The notes under the pieces: model-generated | Told to the model about the DNA's origin: nothing | Seen by the model: the letters and a program-made list of their open reading frames with translations, nothing else | Database searches by the model: none | In this document: piece after piece, positions 24,532 to 32,597 of the stretch | How the letters are laid out: the number at the start of each line of letters is the position of its first letter | Numbering within the stretch: the first letter of the stretch is position 1 | Program-made: the position numbers and the translations under genes | Assembly: GCA_947501275.1 (NCBI GenBank) | Contig: CANMVD010000009.1 | Coordinates: 73,925 to 109,107 of the forward strand | DNA length: 35,183 nt | DNA from: an uncultured Tateyamaria sp. | Lineage (GTDB): Bacteria; Pseudomonadota; Alphaproteobacteria; Rhodobacterales; Rhodobacteraceae | Reading direction: 5' to 3'

Positions 24532-25065
24532 ATGCATCATCAAAAACCGATGCCCGGCGCGGCGTTCCCACCGACCCTTGTGCCATTGCTGGGCGGTGGA
24601 ACGCATGAGTTGGGTGCAAGAGAGGGCAGGGATCACTGGAAGCTGATTGTCGTATATCGCGGTCTACATTGCCCGGTCTGCACCCGCTATCTGACCCAGC
24701 TGAACGCGATCTTGCCCGATCTGGAAGCCCTGAGCATCGACGTGGTCGCGGTATCGGCCGACAGTGCAGAGCGGGCGGCCAAACATATGGCGCAGGTAAA
24801 TCCCGCCTTTGCGGTGGCGCATGATCTGAGCGTTGCGCAGATGCAGGCGTTGGGTCTTTACATCTCGGGCCCGCGCAATGGAATGGATGTGGAACGTCCT
24901 TTTGCCGAGCCCGGGCTTTTTGTCGTCAACGAAGAGGGCGATGTGCGCATTGCCGATATTTCCAACGTCCCCTTTGCGCGACCCGAACTACAATCGCTGC
25001 TGGGCGGTTTGAAATTCCTACGCGGCATGACCAGCACATTCCCAACCAACGGCACTTTCGCCTAA
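24532..25065 (+). CDS. peroxiredoxin-like (AhpC/TSA-type thioredoxin-fold) protein
   Basis: The 177-residue protein has the thioredoxin fold with WKLIVVYRGLHCPVC, in which Cys47 and Cys50 form a CPVC motif placed where peroxiredoxins carry the peroxidatic Cys. Further on, DVVAVSADSAERAAKHM and EPGLFVVNEEGDVRIAD are typical for the AhpC/TSA-redoxin clan. CxxC rather than a lone Cys points to the peroxiredoxin-like family (DUF899/AhpC-like group) or a thiol-disulfide role. The ATG at 24532 has AAGGAGAG upstream. It is the first gene of a TetR-linked run and is followed after 17 bases by an NTF2-like gene. Confidence 0.85.
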   Translation: MHHQKPMPGAAFPPTLVPLLGGGTHELGAREGRDHWKLIVVYRGLHCPVCTRYLTQLNAILPDLEALSIDVVAVSADSAERAAKHMAQVNPAFAVAHDLSVAQMQALGLYISGPRNGMDVERPFAEPGLFVVNEEGDVRIADISNVPFARPELQSLLGGLKFLRGMTSTFPTNGTFA

Positions 25066-25082
25066 CTCCAAAGGACAATCCC

Positions 25083-25466
25083 ATGAGACCCGATACACCC
25101 CAAGCCGCGCAGGTGCGCGCGGCAATAGAGACGCTTGTTCAATCAGCAAGTGCCAAGGACTTCTCGATCCTCGACGAGATTTATCATGATGACATGCAGA
25201 TCTTCATGTTCACCCGGGACGGTTCAGTCCAGCAATCTGACAAGGCGGAGTTCAAGGCGCATGTCATTGCCAAGACAAATTCCGCAGATGCCCCGAGTGA
25301 TTGGGCCAAGTTTCATCTGGTTGAGGCCGATGAATCGCGCGGCCATGTCGTGATCAGCCGCAAGGTCAATCTGGCGGGAGACATGCAGATCGTCACCTTG
25401 TCCATTGATCTCGTTTACGAGGCAGATCGCTGGCAGATCACTCGCGAAGTGATCGCGGCTGCCTGA
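25083..25466 (+). CDS. NTF2-like (SnoaL-type) cytosolic protein
   Basis: The 127-residue protein has the small alpha+beta barrel pattern: a long first helix (AAIETLVQSASAKDFSILDEIY), HDDMQIFMFTRDGSV, then strands FHLVEADESRGHVVISRKVN and TLSIDLVYEADRWQITREV. The fold serves many enzymes and binding proteins; no catalytic set can be identified. It follows the peroxiredoxin-like gene by 17 bases and precedes a second NTF2-like gene by 32 bases, so the three form one TetR-linked transcript. Its start has AAAGGA upstream. Confidence 0.75.
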   Translation: MRPDTPQAAQVRAAIETLVQSASAKDFSILDEIYHDDMQIFMFTRDGSVQQSDKAEFKAHVIAKTNSADAPSDWAKFHLVEADESRGHVVISRKVNLAGDMQIVTLSIDLVYEADRWQITREVIAAA

Positions 25467-25498
25467 TCCTGTTCTACGCTCAAAAACGGAGATTTCTT

Positions 25499-25945
25499 AT
25501 GCGTATTCTTATTGCTGTCGCCACGCTGATGCTGTCGGCTACCCTTGTCATTGCAGCCGACACCCGTGCTACGCTTGAAGCCGAACTGCACGCTTTCAAT
25601 GATCGCTTCAACACCTTGTCCGCGAACCGGGATACTGAAGGTCTGGTTGCTCTCTATGCGGATCACTCGCTTTGGATTGCGCCAGAGACGCCGCCTGAAC
25701 CCGGTCAGGAACTGGCCCGCAAAAACTTCGGCTTTCTTGTCGAGAATGCCGGCAGCCTCGTGCATACGGTTGAGGAGCTGATCCTTTCGCAGGACGGTAC
25801 GCAGGCGGTGATGATCGGTGACGCGATCATCAAGGTCGAGAAGGCGGGTTTGGATTTTGTCGGGACCTATCTTTTTGTAATGCAGCGCGACGCAGATGGT
25901 TGGGAAATCATTGCTGATATGTTCAATCGCCACGCGCAGGACTGA
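25499..25945 (+). CDS. secreted NTF2-like (DUF4440/SnoaL) protein
   Basis: The 148-residue protein begins with a signal peptide (MRILIAVATLMLSATLVIA, cleaved near VIA-ADT) and continues with an NTF2-like domain: LEAELHAFNDRFNTLSANRD, GLVALYADHSLWIAPETPP, and a final strand YLFVMQRDADGWEIIADMFN. It is thus a periplasmic relative of the cytosolic protein encoded just before it. The start has AACGGAG upstream. Two inverted repeats lie directly after the stop and may end the transcript. Confidence 0.78.
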   Translation: MRILIAVATLMLSATLVIAADTRATLEAELHAFNDRFNTLSANRDTEGLVALYADHSLWIAPETPPEPGQELARKNFGFLVENAGSLVHTVEELILSQDGTQAVMIGDAIIKVEKAGLDFVGTYLFVMQRDADGWEIIADMFNRHAQD

Positions 25946-25951
25946 CCTGCC

Positions 25952-26024
25952 AGAGCATCCTTGGGCGCAATGCTGTTGGATGCTCTATGTGGCTTGTGAC
26001 AGGGGGCAGGCGGTTGCCCCCTGT
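25952..26024 (+). terminator. two hairpins ending the TetR-linked operon
   Basis: AGAGCATCC (25952-25960) pairs with GGATGCTCT (25978-25986), and ACAGGGGGCA (25999-26008) with TGCCCCCTGT (26015-26024). Both stems are perfect, but no long T run follows, so termination is likely but weak evidence. The second hairpin ends 25 bases before trmB. Confidence 0.5.
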
Positions 26025-26049
26025 GATGTTGCGCGTTACATGCGCGCCT

Positions 26050-26760
26050 ATGACTGATCCTGTGCCTCAACGTCCGCATCGCAACTTTTATGGTCGCCTG
26101 AAGGGCAAGACCCTGAAAGGCAGTCAGCGCACCTATCTGGCTGAAGATCTGGCTAATCTGTCGCCCGGTCCGGTGTCCTGGGAGGACAATCCCGAACGCT
26201 CACCTCTGGATCTGGGGGCGTTGTTTGGTGACCGTCCGGTCTGGCTTGAGGTCGGGTTTGGTGGTGGCGAGCATCTGGTGCATCAGGCGCAGGAAAACCC
26301 GGATGTCGGCATCATCGGGGCCGAGCCATATATCAACGGGGTTGCGATGCTGCTGGGCAAGATCCGGCGGGCTGGTGTGTCCAACCTTGCTGTGCATCCC
26401 GGTGACGCCCGTGATCTGATGGATGTTTTACCGGCAGCGTCTGTCCAGCGTGCCTTTTTACTGTATCCCGATCCTTGGCCCAAGGCGCGTCACCATCGCC
26501 GCCGTTTCGTGACACCTGAGCATCTGGAGCCCTTGGCGCGTGCCATGGCTCCCGGAGCAGTGTTCCGCGTGGCAACCGACATTCCAGACTATGTACGTCA
26601 GACCATGGAGGAAGTGCCGCGTGCCGGTTTCACATGGACCGCTGAGGGACCAGAAGACTGGCGCAAGCCTTGGGATGACTGGCTGAGCACCCGCTATGAA
26701 CAAAAGGCCCTGCGTGAAGGCCGTGTGCCTCATTACATGACCTTTGTGCGCAACGGGTAG
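26050..26760 (+). CDS. trmB: tRNA (guanine-N7)-methyltransferase
   Basis: TrmB methylates G46 in tRNA with SAM. The 236-residue protein shows the SAM motif WLEVGFGGGEHL, IGAEPYINGV, the family signature LLYPDPWPKARHHRRRF, and FRVATDIPDYV. The start at 26050 gives MTDPVPQRPHRNFYGR, the usual opening; the upstream in-frame ATG (25987) would extend through hairpins and is rejected. No good ribosome binding site is visible. In related genomes I expect trmB beside metK, but here it follows the NTF2-like genes and precedes aroA. Confidence 0.94.
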   Translation: MTDPVPQRPHRNFYGRLKGKTLKGSQRTYLAEDLANLSPGPVSWEDNPERSPLDLGALFGDRPVWLEVGFGGGEHLVHQAQENPDVGIIGAEPYINGVAMLLGKIRRAGVSNLAVHPGDARDLMDVLPAASVQRAFLLYPDPWPKARHHRRRFVTPEHLEPLARAMAPGAVFRVATDIPDYVRQTMEEVPRAGFTWTAEGPEDWRKPWDDWLSTRYEQKALREGRVPHYMTFVRNG

Positions 26761-26817
26761 GTTGTCCGCGCGCTGAGTTGGCCCCGTGCTGAGTTGGCTT
26801 GTGTTTCAAGATTTGGC

Positions 26818-26883
26818 GGGGGGCGCTGCCCCCCGTCCTTGCGGACTCCCCCCGTGGTATTTTTAGTCAGAAGAAACAGGCGG
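26818..26883 (-). repeat. dispersed palindromic repeat, copy B
   Basis: Bases 26849-26883 match the reverse complement of 19418-19452 at 33 of 35 positions. The adjoining hairpin is GGGGGGC-GCT-GCCCCCC (26818-26834). Nearby, GCTGAGTTGGC is directly repeated (26772-26782 and 26788-26798). The 195-base gap between trmB and aroA holds nothing else I recognise. Confidence 0.7.
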
Positions 26884-26955
26884 TGTGTGCGCCCTCTGGA
26901 CCCTTGCGCAGCGAGGCGGTAGGTGTGCGGCGACCAAGAAGATGTGAGCCAAAAT

Positions 26956-28308
26956 ATGTCCAGCCACGGTGACCCGATCCCCATGACATCTGCTGCTGCG
27001 TCCGCTTTGAGCGGGACTGCGGATGTGCCGGGCGACAAGTCGATTTCCCATCGATCCTTGATCTTGGGCGCGCTCAGCGTGGGTGAGACCACCATTACAG
27101 GATTGCTCGAGGGGCAGGATGTTCTGGACACGGGCCGCGCAATGCGTGCCTTTGGCGCTGAGGTGATTGATCATGGCGGCGGGTCATGGTCGGTGCACGG
27201 CGTGGGTGTGGGCGGCTTTGGCGAACCGGATCAGGTGATCGACTGCGGCAACTCCGGCACCGGGGTGCGTTTGATCATGGGGGCCATGGCAACCTCACCG
27301 ATTTCGGCTACTTTCACTGGTGATGCGAGCCTGAACAAGCGCCCCATGGCCCGCGTGACCGATCCATTGGCGTTGTTTGGCACGCAGGCTGTTGGCCGCT
27401 CCGAAGGACGCTTGCCGATGACCCTTGTTGGTGCGGCAGATCCGGTGCCTGTGCGCTACACAGTTCCGGTACCATCGGCGCAGGTGAAATCCGCGGTGTT
27501 GCTGGCGGGTCTGAATGCGCCGGGCGAAACGGTAGTGATCGAGGCCGAGGCTACACGCGATCACACGGAACGTATGTTGGCCGGCTTTGGTGCCCAGATT
27601 TCAACAGAAGTTACGGAGGCAGGCCGCGTCATCACCTTGAAAGGTCGTCCCGAACTCAAGCCGCAGCATATTGACGTACCTCGTGATCCGTCGTCGGCTG
27701 CATTCCCGGTTTGTGCGGCGTTGATTGTGCCGGGATCGGACGTGCTTGTCCCGACTATTGGTCTCAACCCGACACGGGCAGGTTTGTACACGACCCTGCG
27801 CGAGATGGGGGCCGACCTGACCTATGAAAACGAGCGCGAGGAAGGCGGCGAACCGGTGGCCGATCTGCGCGCCCGATTCTCCCCTGATCTCAAAGGCATC
27901 GAAGTGCCTGCCGAGCGTGCAGCGAGCATGATCGACGAGTATCCGATCCTGTCGGTTGTGGCGAGTTTTGCCAAGGGCGAGACCCATATGCCGGGCGTGA
28001 AGGAATTGCGCGTGAAGGAAAGTGATCGCATCGATGCCATGGCAGTGGGTTTGCGCGCGGCAGGTGTCGCGGTTGACGAGGGCCCCGATTGGTGGACCGT
28101 GACGGGCCTTGGCCATGGCAACGTGCCGGGTGGTGTCACCTGCGCCAGCCATCTGGATCATCGCATTGCCATGGCGTTTCTTGTAATGGGCATGGCCGCA
28201 CAGAACCCGATGTCTGTGGATGATGGCGGCCCGATTGCCACCTCTTTCCCGATATTTGAGCCGCTCATGGCCGCCCTTGGTGCCAATCTGCGCAGAGACA
28301 ATCACTGA
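26956..28308 (+). CDS. aroA: 5-enolpyruvylshikimate-3-phosphate synthase, class II (CP4-like)
   Basis: AroA makes EPSP from shikimate-3-phosphate and phosphoenolpyruvate in the shikimate pathway. The 450-residue protein has DKSISHR (Lys28), [43 protein letters not shown] and SMIDEYPIL, then [10 protein letters not shown] and [10 protein letters not shown]. These are the signatures of class II enzymes such as that of Agrobacterium CP4. At the site of CP4 Ala100 this protein has Gly101 (in GNSGTG). The start at 26956 leads into SSHGDPIPM and TADVPGDKS; ribosome binding is weak. cmk follows after 3 bases, so both are one transcript. rpsA, the usual third member, is missing here. Confidence 0.95.
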   Translation: MSSHGDPIPMTSAAASALSGTADVPGDKSISHRSLILGALSVGETTITGLLEGQDVLDTGRAMRAFGAEVIDHGGGSWSVHGVGVGGFGEPDQVIDCGNSGTGVRLIMGAMATSPISATFTGDASLNKRPMARVTDPLALFGTQAVGRSEGRLPMTLVGAADPVPVRYTVPVPSAQVKSAVLLAGLNAPGETVVIEAEATRDHTERMLAGFGAQISTEVTEAGRVITLKGRPELKPQHIDVPRDPSSAAFPVCAALIVPGSDVLVPTIGLNPTRAGLYTTLREMGADLTYENEREEGGEPVADLRARFSPDLKGIEVPAERAASMIDEYPILSVVASFAKGETHMPGVKELRVKESDRIDAMAVGLRAAGVAVDEGPDWWTVTGLGHGNVPGGVTCASHLDHRIAMAFLVMGMAAQNPMSVDDGGPIATSFPIFEPLMAALGANLRRDNH

Positions 28309-28311
28309 GCC

Positions 28312-28938
28312 ATGGCGACCGCGCCGTTCACTGTCGCCATTGATGGCCCCGCAGCTGCTGGCAAAGGCACGATAGGCCGTGCCGTGGCGGCCCATTTCGG
28401 ATTTGCGCATCTGGACACGGGCCTATTGTACCGTGCCGTTGGAGCGCAGGTGCTGACGGGGCGCGATCCGATTGAGGCAGCTCAGGCGCTGGAGCCTTCG
28501 GCATTGGAGAACCCGGCCTTGCGTACAGCCGATGTGGCTCAGGCTGCCAGCAAAGTCGCTGTGATCCCCGAAGTTCGCGCGGCCTTGCTTGATTTTCAAC
28601 GCGCCTTTGCCCGCCGTGCAGGGGGCGCTGTGCTGGACGGGCGGGATATCTGTACCGTCATCTGCCCGCAGGCCGAGGCCAAGCTTTTTGTGACTGCAAG
28701 TGCGGAAGTGCGCGCGCAGCGGCGCTGGAAAGAGCTGCAAGAGCGGGGCCAGAACGTAGACTACGAGCAGGTGCTTGAGGACGTTCGCGTGCGCGATGCG
28801 CGTGACAGTGAGCGCGCGACCGCTCCGCTGCGCCCTGCTGACACGGCTTTTGTACTGGACACGTCAGAATTGGCAATCGATGCCGCAATCGCCCGTGCCA
28901 TCGCCGTGGTCGAGGCCAAGCGCGGCCTTAGTGTTTGA
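28312..28938 (+). CDS. cmk: cytidylate kinase
   Basis: Cmk phosphorylates CMP and dCMP. The 208-residue P-loop kinase opens with [13 protein letters not shown] (P-loop residues 12-20). [10 protein letters not shown] follows, then [34 protein letters not shown] and the lid-region [15 protein letters not shown]. The start lies 3 bases after the aroA stop. The last 11 bases overlap the end of an NTF2-like gene on the other strand, so the two transcripts converge. Confidence 0.95.
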   Translation: MATAPFTVAIDGPAAAGKGTIGRAVAAHFGFAHLDTGLLYRAVGAQVLTGRDPIEAAQALEPSALENPALRTADVAQAASKVAVIPEVRAALLDFQRAFARRAGGAVLDGRDICTVICPQAEAKLFVTASAEVRAQRRWKELQERGQNVDYEQVLEDVRVRDARDSERATAPLRPADTAFVLDTSELAIDAAIARAIAVVEAKRGLSV

Positions 28939-29359
28939 AAGCAGGACCGAGCCCGCTTGTTTCATCGACGACATAAGCTGAAGAAATGATCCGCCATTTT
29001 TCGTCCACGTCCCGTTTGATGACAGACAGTGTGGCAAAGGGGTCTTCGATAAGGATATCTTTGTGGATCAGCCGGGTTTCGTGTGTGGAAACGATTTCTG
29101 TGTCGGAGCGGAAACTGGCCGCAACGCAGTGACGTGACATCAAGGTGACGTGCTGCGATTCCAGATGCCTGCATACAGCTTCGAAGATGGCGTTCATGTC
29201 CGCCATTGAGCCGACATCACGTGTGCTTTCGAGCGTCTCGAGATGATAGGGCAGCGAGAAATGTTCGATGAACGCTTCGAAATTCCCGGCTCGTAATGCG
29301 TCACCTGTTTTGCGCAAGAGGTCTTCTGCAATTGCCTTGGCGTCGTCGTCTTTAGTCAT
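28928..29359 (-). CDS. NTF2-like (SnoaL-type) protein
   Basis: The 143-residue protein has an NTF2-like layout: [25 protein letters not shown] in the first helices, a loop [14 protein letters not shown], then strands with [20 protein letters not shown] and [15 protein letters not shown]. It is the third NTF2-like protein in the window, but sequence likeness to the other two is low by eye. No signal peptide. I chose the ATG at 29359 (GGGACCT upstream); a longer start at 29410 adds MDSAPHVAHYGPQGW, which cannot be excluded. Ends overlap cmk by 11 bases. Confidence 0.72.
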   Translation of the reverse strand: MTKDDDAKAIAEDLLRKTGDALRAGNFEAFIEHFSLPYHLETLESTRDVGSMADMNAIFEAVCRHLESQHVTLMSRHCVAASFRSDTEIVSTHETRLIHKDILIEDPFATLSVIKRDVDEKWRIISSAYVVDETSGLGPAFKH

Positions 29360-29458
29360 GAGGTCCCAACCTTGGGGCCCATAATGCGCGACGTGTGGTG
29401 CGGAATCCAACAGTGAAATCAGTGGTTTCTATCCATAGTGGAAGAATCCGGTGATTTT

Positions 29459-30253
29459 TCAGGCTGCGTGGGCGCCATCGGCTAAAGTCTTAACGAAATC
29501 CAACACGTCCTGCGTGCTTTCGCCTGCGCCGATACGCGCTACGATGGCAGAACCGACAACGGCGCCATCTGCAACGGATGCGATGGCTTTGGATTTCTCG
29601 GGCGTGTTGACGCCAAAGCCGACAATCACTGGTAGATCTGTGGCGGCTTTGATCCGCGCTACTTCGGGGCCCACATTGGTGGCCTGCGCCTCGGCTGCAC
29701 CGGTGATCCCGGTGATCGAGACGTAATAGACAAAGCCGGACGTGTTTTGCAGCACACGGGGCAGGCGGGCGTCATCTGTGGTGGGGGTAGCGAGACGGAT
29801 AAAGTTCAGCCCGGCGGCTTGGGCTGGCAGGCAGAGTTCGTCGTCTTCCTCGGGCGGCAGGTCCACTACGATGAGCCCGTCAATGCCTGCGGCTTTTGCG
29901 TCCTTCAGGAATTGATCCACGCCGCGCGAGTAGATTGGGTTGTAATAGCCCATGAGCACGATGGGTGTTACATCATCTGTTTCCCGGAATGACCGGGCAA
30001 GATCCAGCGTCTTTTCCAGCGTCATGCCTGCCGCCAGAGCCCGCTGACCAGCCAGCTGGATTGTTGGCCCGTCCGCCATTGGATCGGTGAAGGGCAGCCC
30101 CAGTTCGATCACGTCCACACCCGCGCCGGGCAGTCCCTTCACCAGTTCGAGCGAGGTGTCAAAGTCCGGGTCCCCGGCCATCACATAGGACACAAAGGCC
30201 TTGCGTCCCTGGGCAGCGAGGTCTTTGAATTTGGCGTCGATCCGGGTGGTCAT
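29459..30253 (-). CDS. trpA: tryptophan synthase alpha chain
   Basis: TrpA cleaves indole-3-glycerol phosphate and channels indole to TrpB. The 264-residue TIM barrel has [16 protein letters not shown], with catalytic Glu50 and Asp61, then [21 protein letters not shown] and [11 protein letters not shown]. The start at 30253 gives [13 protein letters not shown]; a longer frame from 30283 is possible but less typical. It stands alone on the minus strand, about 19 kb from trpB, so the partners are not cotranscribed. Confidence 0.95.
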   Translation of the reverse strand: MTTRIDAKFKDLAAQGRKAFVSYVMAGDPDFDTSLELVKGLPGAGVDVIELGLPFTDPMADGPTIQLAGQRALAAGMTLEKTLDLARSFRETDDVTPIVLMGYYNPIYSRGVDQFLKDAKAAGIDGLIVVDLPPEEDDELCLPAQAAGLNFIRLATPTTDDARLPRVLQNTSGFVYYVSITGITGAAEAQATNVGPEVARIKAATDLPVIVGFGVNTPEKSKAIASVADGAVVGSAIVARIGAGESTQDVLDFVKTLADGAHAA

Positions 30254-30321
30254 GACGGGCGCTCCGCTTAGGTTTCGACCCAATTGGCGCAGCGCGGGCG
30301 AAAAGGCAAGATGTGCGTGCC

Positions 30322-30819
30322 TTAGAATAAGATGTGACAGGGGTTCGCAACGGTGTTTTCGCCGGAGTCGAAGCCGACCGGGCCTGCGTTTGAAGTGTGG
30401 CTGATTGCGGCGGACACAGCTTTGCCAGTGTCGAAGCGATAACCGGTCACGACCAGTGAGCGAAAACTCAGGCTTGAACCTAAATCGGTGCGTGCTTTGC
30501 TTTCGTCGCTCAGGGCCCGGAATGATCGACGTGTCGATGAATCAACCGCTGCTCCATTTCTAGCCTGTCTACAGTCCGTCTCTGATGATGGTATCGCCGC
30601 TTGCACTGACGCTGAATGTGACCCCGATCGCGAACGAGCAAATCCTGTGTCCTATGACAATACGAAAGCTGTAAGCCGCTGCGAACATTGCGTGTTCAGT
30701 GTCTTGCCCGTTGACCCGTTTGGCTCAACCGAAAGGACGCGTTCTTGAGCATGGCTTGCAGGAGCTATGCTGAGAAGGGCGATACACGCCACAATGGTAC
30801 TTGGAATATGTATTGTCAT
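30322..30819 (-). pseudogene. secreted-protein gene interrupted by an in-frame TAG
   Basis: From ATG at 30819 (minus strand) the frame encodes a signal peptide (MTIHIPSTIVACIALLSIA, cleavage near SHA-QER) and about 30 further residues, then TAG at 30652-30654 (codon 56). The same frame then stays open for 109 codons to TAA at 30322, ending [20 protein letters not shown] and NPCHILF. One nonsense codon in a 165-codon frame suggests a recently broken gene for a small secreted protein. I do not recognise the family. Alternatives are a genuine 55-residue secreted peptide or chance opening of the distal frame. It fills most of the 750-base gap between trpA and ychF. Confidence 0.45.
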
Positions 30820-31009
30820 TGCGTCCGGTCAGCAGAAACCGGCATTCATTCCATGTCATGTGGGGCGTGGTCGCCGCAGGGCTTTCACAAAGATGTGGTG
30901 TTTTTTGTGTGATTGAAGGTGGGCGTTGCTCGCGAGGCACGTCACCCTCAGTCTTGCACCTGCCACTGCGCCTGTTAGAAGCGCGCAGATAGCCGGGAAA
31001 GGACGCGTT

Positions 31010-32107
31010 ATGGGTTTCAAGATGGGAATTGTGGGTCTGCCGAATGTGGGCAAATCGACCCTGTTCAATGCATTGACCAAAACCGCTGCGGCACAGGCCG
31101 CGAACTTCCCCTTTTGCACGATCGAGCCCAATGTGGGTGAGGTCGCGGTGCCTGATGACCGTCTGGACAAGTTGGCCGCGATTGCGGCGTCCAAATCCAT
31201 CATTCCCACGCGCATGACGTTTGTCGACATTGCCGGTCTGGTTAAAGGGGCCTCCAAGGGTGAAGGGCTGGGCAACCAGTTTCTGGCCAACATCCGCGAG
31301 GTGGACGCCATCGCCCACGTGCTGCGCTGTTTTGAGGATGGCGATGTCACCCACGTGGAGGGGCGTGTCGACCCTGTGGCGGACGCAGAGACCATCGAGA
31401 CCGAATTGATGCTGGCCGATATCGAGAGCATCGAGAAACGCTTGCAGAACATCGTGCGCAAAGTCCGTGGCGGGGACAAGGAAGCCGTCCAGCAGGAGCG
31501 CCTGATGCGCATGGCGCTCGCAGTATTGGAAGAGGGCAAACCGGCGCGTGTTGTTGATGTTGATGCAGAAGATGCAAAGGCGTGGGCGATGTTGCAGTTG
31601 TTGACCACAAAGCCCGTCCTTTATGTTTGCAATGTGGGGGAGGCCGAGGCGGCTGAGGGCAACGGCCATTCAACCGCGGTGGCCGAGATGGCTGCAGCGC
31701 AAGGCAATGCGCATGTCGTGATCTCTGCCCAGATCGAAGAAGAGATCAGCCAGCTTGAAGCCGACGAGGCTATGATGTTCCTTGAGGAAATGGGCCTGAG
31801 CGAGGCTGGTCTGGATCGCTTGATCCGCGCCGGATACGAGTTGCTGCATCTGGAGACCTATTTCACTGTAGGTCCCAAGGAAGCCCGCGCTTGGACAATC
31901 CCGGCAGGCACCACTGCACCCAAGGCCGCAGGTGTCATCCACGGTGACTTCGAAAAAGGCTTTATCCGAGCCGAGACCATCGCCTTTCCCGATTTTGTCG
32001 AGCTTGGCGGTGAGCAACCGGCCAAGGACGCAGGCAAAATGCGCGCCGAGGGCAAGGCTTACATCGTCAAAGACGGCGATGTGATGCATTTTCTGTTTAA
32101 TACCTAA
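31010..32107 (+). CDS. ychF: redox-regulated ATPase YchF (Obg-related)
   Basis: YchF is a P-loop NTPase of the Obg family that prefers ATP and interacts with ribosomes. The 365-residue protein has GLPNVGKST (P-loop, residues 9-17), NFPFCTIEPNVG (G2), DIAGLV (G3), and the altered G4 site YVCNVGE in place of NKxD, which explains ATP preference. A C-terminal TGS domain (FTVGPKEARAWTI, then DFEKGFIRAETI and HFLFNT at the end) completes it. The ATG at 31010 has GGGAAAGGA upstream; the longer frame from 30926 is rejected. Confidence 0.97.
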   Translation: MGFKMGIVGLPNVGKSTLFNALTKTAAAQAANFPFCTIEPNVGEVAVPDDRLDKLAAIAASKSIIPTRMTFVDIAGLVKGASKGEGLGNQFLANIREVDAIAHVLRCFEDGDVTHVEGRVDPVADAETIETELMLADIESIEKRLQNIVRKVRGGDKEAVQQERLMRMALAVLEEGKPARVVDVDAEDAKAWAMLQLLTTKPVLYVCNVGEAEAAEGNGHSTAVAEMAAAQGNAHVVISAQIEEEISQLEADEAMMFLEEMGLSEAGLDRLIRAGYELLHLETYFTVGPKEARAWTIPAGTTAPKAAGVIHGDFEKGFIRAETIAFPDFVELGGEQPAKDAGKMRAEGKAYIVKDGDVMHFLFNT

Positions 32108-32597
32108 GCTGCATTGCGGCCGGTAGGACACGCTGCGACCGGACCCAGAGCGGGGTCCGCCGCAAGTGCTCAGGTGGTTTTGGTGATCGGACGTCAGAGC
32201 ATTCCGAGATCAATAATTTGGTACATTCACCGTGGGAAAAACAGCGCTGTTTCGACAAGTCGCGGCAGATACTTCGATCAGCGACAGTGTGAGTGATGGT
32301 GGGTCATCTGGGCGTTGCCTGATCCAGAGATGCATCGTGCGCCCGGTGCGGGTTTGGGCATGTGTGCGCACGGTTGGGTAACATACTCCTAACGTGCGCA
32401 ATTTAAGCCCGCACACTCACGAGCGGGGTGTCCCAAATCGGGTTGCCACCTTCGTGCGGGGTGCGGGCATGTGGTGGTCTGGGTCAGCCTGACCAAGGCC
32501 GGATTGTGTGTGTTGTGCTGCCCGTGCGGGGGGCCGCTCATCTGAAAAACTTGGCGGGCACGCATGTGCATCGCATGGCAGATGAAAGAGCACCAAT
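32108..32597. other. 490-base gap without a convincing gene
   Basis: CGGACCC (32140-32146) and GGGTCCG (32153-32159) form a hairpin soon after ychF, without a T run. Short frames on both strands have atypical composition and no recognisable family. The stretch presumably contains the promoter of the GDSL hydrolase gene, but I cannot place it. Confidence 0.4.
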
